DNA of 17,117 nt, from NCBI GenBank assembly GCA_031258375.1, contig JAIRMX010000190.1:1-17117 (forward strand), read 5' to 3'. The translations under genes were made by a program, and so were the position numbers. Within the stretch, counting starts at the first letter, position 1. Each line of letters opens with the position of its first letter. The notes under the pieces are model-generated. The model was given only the letters and a program-made list of their open reading frames with translations, searched no databases and was not told the DNA's origin. Shown here in pieces: positions 7,923 to 15,238 of the stretch. Origin of the DNA: Elusimicrobiota bacterium (GTDB lineage: Bacteria; Elusimicrobiota; Elusimicrobia; Elusimicrobiales; Elusimicrobiaceae).

Positions 7923-8133
7923 GCGTTACATACAAAACGGCGCGGCCTATGTTAAGGCAAAAAAGAAAGAAACACTAAAGGATATACGCGCGAAAGAAGT
8001 TGACAGGCGAGCAGTTATTCAATAGATTTTGCAAGACGATACAACAGTCTTACAGACGATTTTACAGGCTGCAACAGACCACAAGAATGTAAACAACTAT
8101 GTAAAGCTTTCAGTAAATCATCCTGTGAGATAA
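7921..8133 (+). pseudogene. interrupted reading frame of unknown origin
   Basis: From 7921 the frame encodes a lysine-rich, protein-like segment (GAAYVKAKKKETLKD, then EVDRRAVIQ). It meets a TAG at 8023-8025 and continues in the same frame with ILQDDTTVLQTILQAA and NYVKLSVNHPVR up to TAA at 8131. A single in-frame stop in an otherwise protein-like composition suggests a decayed gene fragment, perhaps brought in with the insertion remnant. I do not recognise the family. There is no good start codon or ribosome site. Confidence 0.35.
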
Positions 8134-8209
8134 TACCTTTGAGGGGCTGGCAAGACAGCGCGTATTAGGTTAAGTTTTTTAAAAATTTGGTGGTGGAAAT
8201 AATTAAGTA

Positions 8210-8239
8210 TAGACTTTATTGTTGTAGATAAGTTATAAT
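8210..8239 (+). promoter_or_regulatory. sigma-70-type promoter for the outer-membrane protein
   Basis: A consensus -10 box TATAAT (8234-8239) is preceded 18 nt upstream by TAGACT (8210-8215), which matches TTGACA in four of six positions. Transcription would start near 8246 and leave a 5' leader of about 225 nt before the ATG at 8473. Confidence 0.6.
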
Positions 8240-8277
8240 CTATCCATAAGATGTATTAAAGGATTGTTTATATGGAA

Positions 8278-8446
8278 GGGCAGGGAAAGCCTGTCCTGAG
8301 CTTTAGAGTGGACAACTCTACTGCGCAATGTGAGCCTGTAAACAATCGCTTGTGTAATCTACCCGTGTATGTAACAGTACACGGGTGGGCGGCGATTGCT
8401 TGGTTATCACATTGGCTGGGCGCTCGCCGCTTCTTTTTGTTGCGGC
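8278..8446 (+). ncRNA. structured 5' leader, candidate cis-regulatory RNA
   Basis: The leader can fold into several stems. Hairpin A pairs 8278-8284 with 8290-8296 (7 bp, one G-U, loop GAAAG). Hairpin B pairs 8304-8309 with 8315-8320 (6 bp). A long three-part arm follows: 8326-8333 with 8407-8414 (8 bp), inside it 8343-8349 with 8392-8398 (7 bp), and inside that 8361-8369 with 8378-8386 (9 bp). The three are separated by asymmetric internal loops. A last GCCGC/GCGGC stem (8426-8430 with 8442-8446) sits 10 nt before the ribosome site GAGGAG (8457-8462). Nested pairing of this kind is unlikely by chance. It matches no riboswitch or RNA class I can recall. Confidence 0.55.
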
Positions 8447-8472
8447 TAATAAACAAGAGGAGAACACAAGTA

Positions 8473-9156
8473 ATGAAGTTGATCGCTAAAGTTGTAATGC
8501 CGTTATTGGCTGTTGCGTTTTGCCTTATGGCTATAAATGCGCGAGCCGTTGACTTAACTCCGTATGCGTCTGTTAAGGCGGCGTATACGTCAATCCAGAA
8601 CAAAGACTTTGATTACGACAAATCGTTAAATTCAAAGTTAGCCGTAGGCGTAGGAGCCGATGTCGGAAAAGAGGGCGTATTAAGAGCCGAATTGGAATAT
8701 TCCGGTACATCCGCTTCTTACTATACTTACACAGGTACTACCGCAAGCGGCGGCACAAACGAAGAAGCGTCAAGCAAAACAGAGAATAAAACCCTGTTGC
8801 TAAATGCTTACTTTGATATTAAAACGGGTACGGTCTTTACTCCGTATATAGGCGCAGGATTTGGTATCAATAATTCTTCTTTAGAAACCAATTTCATAAG
8901 CGGACGCTATTCGGTTCCCGTATCAATAGTTTCTGGCTGGAAACCTGCGTGGGATATCGGGGCCGGCGTAGGAATTAAGGTAGCAAAGACGCTGACGCTG
9001 GATATTGGCTATAGGTACTCCGATTTAGGTACGTTTAAGGGCAGGTACGGTTTATACTATGATGATGGTACCAGTGTTGCGAGAGTAGCCGAAGGCGAAG
9101 CTAAATATGCCTTGACTTCCCACGAGGCAGTCCTTGGCGTGAGATATACTTTCTAA
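8473..9156 (+). CDS. outer-membrane beta-barrel protein (OmpA/opacity-like porin fold)
   Basis: The product is 227 aa. It has a Sec signal peptide (MKLIAKVVMPLL..., cleavage after NARA, residue 24) and alternating polar/hydrophobic strands of the OMP beta-barrel kind, with VFTPYIGAGFGI, LTLDIGYRYSDLG and a closing VLGVRYTF. The C-terminal Phe is the usual BamA-recognised end of an outer-membrane protein. I chose ATG 8473 because of the signal peptide and GAGGAG at 8457-8462. The in-frame ATG at 8272 would place about 67 residues of structured leader before the signal peptide and is unlikely. It lies opposite to the surrounding cluster, between the ketosynthase and ACP genes, so it is probably an insertion and not part of the pathway. 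Its ligand is unknown. Confidence 0.88.
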   Translation: MKLIAKVVMPLLAVAFCLMAINARAVDLTPYASVKAAYTSIQNKDFDYDKSLNSKLAVGVGADVGKEGVLRAELEYSGTSASYYTYTGTTASGGTNEEASSKTENKTLLLNAYFDIKTGTVFTPYIGAGFGINNSSLETNFISGRYSVPVSIVSGWKPAWDIGAGVGIKVAKTLTLDIGYRYSDLGTFKGRYGLYYDDGTSVARVAEGEAKYALTSHEAVLGVRYTF

Positions 9157-9240
9157 GTCTTGAAATCTGAATATCCTGTTTGTGTAAGCGATATAGTCAA
9201 GAGCTACGAATAGGAAAAAATAAAGAAAGTTCAACGAGAT

Positions 9241-9278
9241 TAAACTACCCCGTTACCGCAAGGTAACGGGGTAGTTTA
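9241..9278. terminator. 17-bp perfect hairpin with GCAA loop
   Basis: Positions 9241-9257 pair perfectly with 9262-9278 around the tetraloop GCAA; the stem core is CTACCCCGTTACC. It stands 84 nt after the outer-membrane protein stop and very probably ends that transcript. T-rich tails are short on both sides, so a two-way terminator or an mRNA 3' stabiliser is possible. Confidence 0.7.
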
Positions 9279-9382
9279 TTACAGTATTATACAGCCAACG
9301 ATTTTACTTAAACTGCTTTCAAAGAAATCTTATAAAATTACCCGAATTGCAGTTGTCCCCGGATTTTAGAAAAGACGGATTT

Positions 9383-9418
9383 TTGCAAATAATCAAAGGA
9401 AAAAGGGATTATTTGCAA
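9383..9418 (-). terminator. 12-bp inverted repeat downstream of the ACP gene
   Basis: TTGCAAATAATC (9383-9394) is perfectly repeated in inverted form at 9407-9418, with a 12-nt loop. It lies 21 nt beyond the ACP stop on the - strand. It may end the upstream half of the cluster, although the stem is AT-rich and the T-run after it is broken. Confidence 0.45.
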
Positions 9419-9439
9419 GACTTAAAGGAACAATTCCGT

Positions 9440-9697
9440 TTATTTTTTGCGGTTTTCTTCTATATATTTTCTAAGCGTGCCGACGGTTTTGAAAACCTCG
9501 CGTCCCTCTTTCATATTTTCTATTACGATATCGTAGTTTTTGCGAAGGATGATAACAAGTTCTATCGCGTCAAGGCTGTCCAAGCCTAATCCTTCAAAAA
9601 GAGGAGAATCTTCCCCTAGAGAATTAATGTCGATGCCTTCAAGGCTAAGATTTTTTTTCAACACCGTTTTAACTTCGTCAAGCGTAGTTTGCATCAT
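9440..9697 (-). CDS. acyl carrier protein
   Basis: This is an 85-aa ACP with the 4'-phosphopantetheine attachment motif LGLDSLDAIEL; Ser41 is the modified residue. It carries the growing acyl/polyene chain between the ligase, ketosynthase and dehydratases of the cluster. GGGAGG lies about 6 nt before the first ATG (9697), which settles the start over the ATG one codon later. It follows the LpxL-like acyltransferase by 12 nt and is the last gene before the interruption. APE clusters usually carry two ACPs; only this one is in the window. Confidence 0.93.
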   Translation of the reverse strand: MMQTTLDEVKTVLKKNLSLEGIDINSLGEDSPLFEGLGLDSLDAIELVIILRKNYDIVIENMKEGREVFKTVGTLRKYIEENRKK

Positions 9698-9709
9698 TTT
9701 TACCCTCCC

Positions 9710-10603
9710 TTAGTCAATATTCCAAATATCATAAAAATTAAAATACTGGTAAGGATATTCTTTACAGAAATTTTCAAAAGCCTTAATAAAGCGCCGCGCG
9801 CTGTCTTTATAATTTTCCATGCCGGATCCTTTATCTTTAATAAAAAAATGGTCCGCTATCACCGAATCGAATTTGCCGGCGCCTTTAAACGGGAAAAAAA
9901 TTATTATTACCGGCGTACCGTAAAAAGCCGCTATGCGGTAAACGGAAGCGGGAACCCTTATGTCCGCGCCCAGAAAAGGCAGACGAACCGACGTTTTTTG
10001 CGGGCCAAATTCCCTATCGCCCATAGTACAGATGACGCCGTTTTTCTCCAGCGCGCAAAGTATTTCAACGGCGCCGCCCGCGTATCCGGAAGGATTTATA
10101 AAATTTACGGCTTGTTTTATTTTGCCGTGCTCGTACGCCTGCTTGTCCACATCTTCCTCCGTACGGCGGTATATTGCATACTTATCGCCCTCGATAAAAT
10201 CAAAACTGGACATCGCGCTTTGCCAGCAGCCCGCATGCGCGCTAACGACTATCAGCCCTTTGCCTTTGGAATAAAGTTCTTTACATAAAGCCTGATCTTC
10301 TCGACTTGAAAGTATGTCGATTTTACCCGTTATTCCAAGTATGGAACGATCGAGCAATACTTTGCCAAAAGTCCAAGCAAGCATAAAAACGTGATACTGT
10401 TTAGCCCAAAAGCCCGCCTCTGGGAAACGCCTTTTTAAATACGGATATGATTTACGGCGGGTAGAAGGTAAAACCGCATAAAAAATAACTACGAAAAATA
10501 AAAGAGCATAAGCCGCATGTCTTCCGCCGATCTTTATTAAAACGTAAAATATTTCGTGGAAAAAATGCGAAGCCGCGCTTTTGCTTGACCATTTATTTGG
10601 CAT
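9710..10603 (-). CDS. LpxL/HtrB-family acyltransferase
   Basis: This is a membrane-associated acyltransferase of 297 aa from ATG 10603. A hydrophobic segment near the N-terminus (about residues 35-48) is followed by VVSAHAGCWQ, the family's HX4E region, then GDREFG and a C-terminal PYQYFNFYDIW as in LpxL relatives. The last position of the HX4E motif is Gln, not Glu. In APE clusters such enzymes are thought to attach the polyene acid to a lipid anchor. The gene overlaps the glycosyltransferase by 11 nt. A TTG at 10609 with AAAGG 5 nt upstream is a possible alternative start, adding two residues. Confidence 0.87.
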   Translation of the reverse strand: MPNKWSSKSAASHFFHEIFYVLIKIGGRHAAYALLFFVVIFYAVLPSTRRKSYPYLKRRFPEAGFWAKQYHVFMLAWTFGKVLLDRSILGITGKIDILSSREDQALCKELYSKGKGLIVVSAHAGCWQSAMSSFDFIEGDKYAIYRRTEEDVDKQAYEHGKIKQAVNFINPSGYAGGAVEILCALEKNGVICTMGDREFGPQKTSVRLPFLGADIRVPASVYRIAAFYGTPVIIIFFPFKGAGKFDSVIADHFFIKDKGSGMENYKDSARRFIKAFENFCKEYPYQYFNFYDIWNID

Positions 10604-11747
10604 TTGCAAGAAAGCCTTTCCTTACGAATTTAGCTATAAAAAATATAAAAAAACCCACGAGTATCGAGAAAACAGGCGCCACTACAAGAGAACCTAAAAA
10701 CCACTCCCATATACGCTGCGGAGCCTGATAGCCCAAAGTTTTAAAATTAAAGTCGCTCAGCCATTTGCCGTGCCGCATAAAATAGCCCGCTTCAACGCAT
10801 ATTGCGGGAATAAAAGGAGGAAGCGCCAGTTTGTCCATGGTTAATCCTATCGGGCGGTTTAAGTTAAAATAACCAAGCCCCGCCAGAAGACACATTGTGC
10901 GTACGCCCGGCAAAGCAATACTGCCCCAAAATACGCTCCACGCGGCGCTGACTGCCAACAATTTGGGATTCTCTTTTCTTTTTAACTCTTCTTTCAGCGC
11001 TTTAAACGGATTTAGCGATTTAAGTTTATCGTTTTCATCGATAATATATTTTTTGTGCGGCACGGGAAGAAGAGCCCTTATCGTAAGGCGGGTGTTTAAA
11101 AGAGAGATACGTATATTATCCCACAAAGCGTTAAAGTGCGAAATACGTTCCTCTTTTACAGGATAATGTACGGAAATATCAATCTCTTCCAAATTGAAAC
11201 CCGCCCATATCGCTTTTATTACCGCTTCCATTTCAAAAGAATAACGGTTTTCTTTAAGTTCAAGACAATCGAAAATAATTACGGGGTAAGCCCTAAGGCC
11301 GCTTTGTATATCTTCCACTTTTTTACCCGTCTGCACGCGAGCCCAAAAGGCCGAAAATTTGCGTCCGAATTTAGAGGAAACAGGAACGTTGTCGCTATTA
11401 AAATCGCGCCTGCCTATTATTATGGAGTAAGGCTCGGTTTTTGCTTTACCCGCTATTTTTAACAAATCTTCGGGGTAATGCTGATTATCCGCGTCAATAG
11501 TAATAATATGAGTAAAACCGTTCGCTTTGGCATAAGAAGCGCCGTCTTTTATAGCGGCGCCTTTGCCTGCGTTAGTTTTATGAGATATAAACGGCACATT
11601 AATTTCTTTTATGACTTCTTTGGCATTATCCGTGCTGCCGTCGTCTACGACAAGTATGTCTTTAAAATATTTTCTCACGCCGCCGACCACTAAGGGCAGC
11701 GCGGCACTGTGGTTGTATAACGGTATAAGAATCAGCGGCTTAAACAT
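10593..11747 (-). CDS. family 2 glycosyltransferase with C-terminal DUF2062 membrane domain
   Basis: Residues 1 to about 225 form a GT-A fold of the DPM1-like GT2 kind: IPLYNH, VVDDGSTD, the metal-binding DADNQHYPEDL and QSGLRAYP. Residues from about 245 hold a DUF2062-type membrane domain with hydrophobic segments near the C-terminus (notably VAPVFSILVGFFIFFIA). It probably transfers a sugar onto the lipid anchor or polyene head at the inner face of the cytoplasmic membrane. It starts 1 nt after the thioesterase stop and overlaps the LpxL-like gene by 11 nt. As I recall, some APE clusters carry glycosyltransferase and acyltransferase as one fused protein; here they are adjacent genes. Confidence 0.88.
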   Translation of the reverse strand: MFKPLILIPLYNHSAALPLVVGGVRKYFKDILVVDDGSTDNAKEVIKEINVPFISHKTNAGKGAAIKDGASYAKANGFTHIITIDADNQHYPEDLLKIAGKAKTEPYSIIIGRRDFNSDNVPVSSKFGRKFSAFWARVQTGKKVEDIQSGLRAYPVIIFDCLELKENRYSFEMEAVIKAIWAGFNLEEIDISVHYPVKEERISHFNALWDNIRISLLNTRLTIRALLPVPHKKYIIDENDKLKSLNPFKALKEELKRKENPKLLAVSAAWSVFWGSIALPGVRTMCLLAGLGYFNLNRPIGLTMDKLALPPFIPAICVEAGYFMRHGKWLSDFNFKTLGYQAPQRIWEWFLGSLVVAPVFSILVGFFIFFIAKFVRKGFLANAK

Positions 11748-11748
11748 A

Positions 11749-12213
11749 TTATTTTATTAATCCTTTTTGCCATTTTTGGCAAAACTTTTCAAAAAAAAGC
11801 GGCTTAGAGACAAGAACGTTGTTATCTTTATCAAGCATGAGATGCACGGTATATCCGCGCGTCATAAGCTTATTATTTTTATTAAGTATTTCAAATTCGT
11901 AATCAAGACGAGCCGCAAAATTCCAGTGCAAAACCGCGCGCACGGTATAAGTTTCATTATAGGTAAGCGGAGCATAATAGTCGGCGTGGAATTTTTTAAG
12001 CGGTATAGCCACGCCGTTGTTTGAAAAATCCAGATAGCCTATGCCGTAATGATCGCCTAACGCGACGCGGGCTTCTTCAAAAAAGCTGGCATAATGTCCG
12101 TGCCACATTATTCTCAAAGGGTCAAGTTCGTCAAAACGGACTTTTCTTTTAATTTCATATACTAACGGTGGCGGAGCATCGGGTCCAGTCTGAAAATATT
12201 TAATATTTACCAT
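11749..12213 (-). CDS. 4HBT-type acyl thioesterase (YbgC-like hotdog)
   Basis: This is a 154-aa single-hotdog thioesterase. RFDELDPLRIMWHGHYASFFEEAR matches the 4HBT/YbgC signature, where the Asp before the aromatic-His-x-x-Tyr segment is catalytic. YbgC has Y-H-A-N-Y where this protein has W-H-G-H-Y. It would release or edit acyl chains on the ACP or CoA. It begins 3 nt after the small dehydratase and ends 1 nt before the glycosyltransferase, fitting the thioesterase commonly found in APE clusters. Confidence 0.87.
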   Translation of the reverse strand: MVNIKYFQTGPDAPPPLVYEIKRKVRFDELDPLRIMWHGHYASFFEEARVALGDHYGIGYLDFSNNGVAIPLKKFHADYYAPLTYNETYTVRAVLHWNFAARLDYEFEILNKNNKLMTRGYTVHLMLDKDNNVLVSKPLFFEKFCQKWQKGLIK

Positions 12214-12216
12214 AGC

Positions 12217-12549
12217 TTATTGCACAAATATTTGAAAAGAAGAAAATATAGTCGTTTCGTTTTTTATGGAAACGTCATAAAAATCGTTTTTAGGCTCGAT
12301 AATAATGCTAATCGTATCTCTCGTTTTTACGGGCACGGCAAATTTTGCTTTTTTTATGCCTTTAAGTTTAAGAGAGGCTTTTCTTTGTTTTGAAACGGCA
12401 TATACGGCCATTTTTATTTGCACGACGGCGGGAAGTATGGGTTCTTCGGGAAAGTGCCCTTTAAACGCGAGGAAATCATCCGGCAGCGTAAATATCGCGC
12501 CTTGCTCGGACGGTTTGTAAATTTCCGCTATCGCTTTGTCAATTGTCAT
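12217..12549 (-). CDS. FabZ/FabA-like hotdog dehydratase (ApeI-like), Glu site replaced
   Basis: This is a short hotdog protein of 110 aa. FKGHFPEEPILP carries the FabZ catalytic His (His32). The catalytic Glu sits 14 residues later in FabZ; here that position is Lys46 (VVQIKMA). It should take part in dehydrating 3-hydroxyacyl-ACP, probably together with the other hotdog protein at 15836. The start overlaps the exporter gene's end by 11 nt, and the stop is 3 nt from the thioesterase. Confidence 0.8.
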   Translation of the reverse strand: MTIDKAIAEIYKPSEQGAIFTLPDDFLAFKGHFPEEPILPAVVQIKMAVYAVSKQRKASLKLKGIKKAKFAVPVKTRDTISIIIEPKNDFYDVSIKNETTIFSSFQIFVQ

Positions 12550-15238
12550 TATTTACCCACAAAACTATGCTCTTTTCTATATTATTATATAAAATTTTCA
12601 TTTCGTCTAAAGGCGTTTTGACAAGCTTTTTTTTATTAAAATAAAAGTCCCTGAAGAATTTGCCAAGAGCCGAAACCGCTCTCTTTGGCAGAAAAACAAG
12701 TCTGAAATGAACGTCGATATTATATTTGGAAACGCTCATATCGACCAGTTTTGTTCCGATTTCACTCATTATGACAACTCTTACCGTATCGCTGTCCTCA
12801 CAAGCTGCCGCCGCGTGAAAGAGCATTTGCCCGTCTATTTCCCCATAGTAATCTTGTATATTGCAAGTATTACTGCCTTCTCTTAAAATCGCGGGAACAT
12901 TGTATTTTATTCCGACGTGCTTAGCCCCCGAGCAGGCCGTTAAGAATAGAGATATAGATAATAAAAAGGGGATTAACGTTTTATAATTTTTAAGAAGAGC
13001 GGGCAAAAGATAAATGCTTATAAGTCCCGCGGCCGCTATCCCGATAGAAATTGTAAAGCCTATGGCGAAAAGAGCTTTATGCTCGGCAAAAATTAAAGCC
13101 CCGAACCCGGCTATGCTAAGCAAAGCGGCGGCGGCTACCGCTCGCGAAGGGTAAAGCTCCGATGAGGATATCTTTTGATGTATTATGAAAATAGCGTAAT
13201 CCACGCCCAGTCCTATTATCAGCGGAATAGAGAAAATGGAGAATAGATTAATTTTTATGCTAAATAATGCGCAGACGATTATTATAGCAGATATAGCGCA
13301 TAGAATAGGCACAAAAGCCAGTAAAACAAGTTTTATTTTTCTGAAAATAATCATAAGCAGTATAAAGTTTGATATAAAAACAATCGTTATAATTACGGCA
13401 AGGGTTTTCATTATGCTGTAAAATAAATCTTTTTGTATTAAGTTTTGGGATATTAAAACGGCGTTTTGCTCGTAAGTCTGCGGCAAGATGAAATTATTTT
13501 CCGTTATCGCGTGTACTACGGCCTGCCGCCCGTTATAAGAAATAAAGGGATTATAAATCCGCGTTAGATCAAACGCGCCGATTTTCTCGGGCGCCTTTGC
13601 CGTTTTTAAAAACTCAAAGAAGTCGTCAAAAGCGTTTGCTTTAAGTCCGTAGTGAATCGCGGCGTTTTTTACTGTGTTTTCAAGTCGTTTTATTTTATCC
13701 GCCGTCCAGAATTTATGCCACTTTTCTTTGTTTTCCAACGATGCTTGCGAAGAAGTCAAAATATTGTTTAAAGGCATATTTTGCCCTGCGGCTAAAGCAA
13801 TTTTACGGCTGTTATCAAGCGCTTCGTCTTTATTTTTACCAAAAACAAACAAAAGCGAACCTTGCTGCGCCGCCTTGCCGGTAAGTTCATCAAATACCGC
13901 TCTGTCTTTTAAAAATTGTTCCGAAACGGTGTTTAAAGAATCAAAAGAGGCGTCAAACTTTAAAAATTTTATACCTATTATGCCGCCCGCTATTATAAGC
14001 GATATAAAAATAACGGAAAAGGCGGTATTTTTATTTATCGTCTTGAAATCTTTTTCAGGCTCGCCTTTAAACTTAAACATTAAAGGAGCCGCGCAAAAAG
14101 CTATAAATAAAGCGTATAACAAACCGCTTACGGCAAAAACGCATATTTGTCTGAACAATTCGATAGAGGAAAAATAAAGGGCTGTAAAAGAGATTATTGA
14201 AGTGAGAGCGCTAATTGTTATAGGGCGAAACATTGCTTTCATAACCGATACTCTTGTGCTGCCAGCAGGAGCGGCTTTCATGGCAAAATACATATAAACC
14301 GAGTAATCTATGGCAAGACTCATTAAAACAGAACCAAAGCCAAGCGTTATGCCCGAGATGCCGCCGAATATAAAATAAGTAAATACAGCCGCGGGTATTA
14401 AAACTAGAACGGGTACGGCGTATATAAAAAGAGCGTGGCGCTGCCTGAAGAAAAATAAAAATACTATAATCATTAGAATTATTGAAATAGTTAAAACTCT
14501 TCTGACGTCTTTTGCTATAATATTGTTGTTTTCCTGGGTATAGCGCGCCGTACCCATAGCAAAGGTCTTTGAACCCGGCGGTAATGTTTTATTTACTTCT
14601 TTTAATGCGGCAATAAGGGCGTCGGCGTTCTGTCTGTCAAAAACATTTTCGCCGGTATCATAGATTAAAAGAGCTTTTGTGCCGTCCTCCGAAGTAAAAT
14701 ATCCGTTTTCGAAATTCAGCGTGCCGTTTGTTATATTAAAATCCTTTAAATACTCAAACGCAACGCTCATGACACCAATAGGATCTGCAAGTATAAAGTC
14801 TTTGAGAAATTGTCCCTGCGGTCCCATAAGGTTCGTCATATTCTCTTCAATTCTTTTCTCGATAGCTTGTTTTGTAAGTAAAGGCTTTATTTGCCGTTCG
14901 ATATCACCCGTCCAAATATTAGGGAGATTATAATAGTAGGATAAAATAAAATCTCTATCTATTTGAACGGCTTGTCTTATTTGCGGCATATTTTGCATTG
15001 CCGCTGCGACTTGGCCCGCGCTTTGCGCAAGCACAGCGCCGTCCGGTGCTTCTACGACTATGAAAAATTTTTTTGAGAAAGGCGACGCCTGAAAAAGTTC
15101 CACATTATGCCTTATGGAATTTGGCAGCATTATAAGTATATTTTCTCTATATTTTATTTGAGAAAACAGCGCGGCGCATATAATAAAAAATATAATAAAA
15201 CAGGACAAAAAAATGCCGTTCTTTTTAATAGGTTTCAT
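12539..15238 (-). CDS. MMPL/RND exporter fused to a C-terminal lipoprotein-like domain
   Basis: This is an 899-aa transporter. One N-terminal TM helix is followed by a large periplasmic loop and a TM bundle including GSVLMSLAIDYSVYMYF. TM7 begins near NTAFSVIFIS, a second loop follows, and a second bundle contains IPLIIGLGVDYAIFI. That is the 12-TM, two-fold-repeat MMPL layout. After TM12 (ending LLPALL) comes K-N-Y-K, a further hydrophobic stretch and the lipobox-like L-T-A-C (Cys769). The 131 residues from Cys769 resemble the small DUF3261-type lipoprotein of APE clusters. No ATG, GTG or TTG occurs at the junction, so it is one continuous frame. It likely exports the lipid-linked polyene. 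It starts directly after the LolA-like stop. Confidence 0.87.
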   Translation of the reverse strand: MKPIKKNGIFLSCFIIFFIICAALFSQIKYRENILIMLPNSIRHNVELFQASPFSKKFFIVVEAPDGAVLAQSAGQVAAAMQNMPQIRQAVQIDRDFILSYYYNLPNIWTGDIERQIKPLLTKQAIEKRIEENMTNLMGPQGQFLKDFILADPIGVMSVAFEYLKDFNITNGTLNFENGYFTSEDGTKALLIYDTGENVFDRQNADALIAALKEVNKTLPPGSKTFAMGTARYTQENNNIIAKDVRRVLTISIILMIIVFLFFFRQRHALFIYAVPVLVLIPAAVFTYFIFGGISGITLGFGSVLMSLAIDYSVYMYFAMKAAPAGSTRVSVMKAMFRPITISALTSIISFTALYFSSIELFRQICVFAVSGLLYALFIAFCAAPLMFKFKGEPEKDFKTINKNTAFSVIFISLIIAGGIIGIKFLKFDASFDSLNTVSEQFLKDRAVFDELTGKAAQQGSLLFVFGKNKDEALDNSRKIALAAGQNMPLNNILTSSQASLENKEKWHKFWTADKIKRLENTVKNAAIHYGLKANAFDDFFEFLKTAKAPEKIGAFDLTRIYNPFISYNGRQAVVHAITENNFILPQTYEQNAVLISQNLIQKDLFYSIMKTLAVIITIVFISNFILLMIIFRKIKLVLLAFVPILCAISAIIIVCALFSIKINLFSIFSIPLIIGLGVDYAIFIIHQKISSSELYPSRAVAAAALLSIAGFGALIFAEHKALFAIGFTISIGIAAAGLISIYLLPALLKNYKTLIPFLLSISLFLTACSGAKHVGIKYNVPAILREGSNTCNIQDYYGEIDGQMLFHAAAACEDSDTVRVVIMSEIGTKLVDMSVSKYNIDVHFRLVFLPKRAVSALGKFFRDFYFNKKKLVKTPLDEMKILYNNIEKSIVLWVNNDN

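Larger units (their letters stand above)
7574..8272. other. gene-poor stretch with decayed mobile DNA
   Basis: No intact gene is supported between the ketosynthase start and the outer-membrane protein leader. It holds the TATACT dyad, the IS1595-type remnant, an unidentified interrupted frame and the promoter at 8210-8239. A short segment at 8134-8209 shows nothing recognisable. Confidence 0.65.
9157..9439. other. intergenic stretch between convergent outer-membrane protein and ACP genes
   Basis: Both flanking genes point into this segment. It contains the two hairpins at 9241-9278 and 9383-9418, one serving each direction, and no gene that I can support. Confidence 0.65.

Noticed and set aside
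8278..8446. Known riboswitch or RNA (cobalamin, TPP, SAM, c-di-GMP, ZTP, SRP RNA)
   Set aside because: None of the conserved core motifs that I know for these classes is present.
8272..8472. N-terminal coding extension of the outer-membrane protein from ATG 8272
   Set aside because: A clear signal peptide and ribosome site start the protein at 8473, and the extension coincides with strong RNA stems.
12539..12934. Separate lipoprotein gene inside the exporter frame
   Set aside because: No ATG, GTG or TTG lies in frame between the last exporter helix and the lipobox; the frame is continuous.
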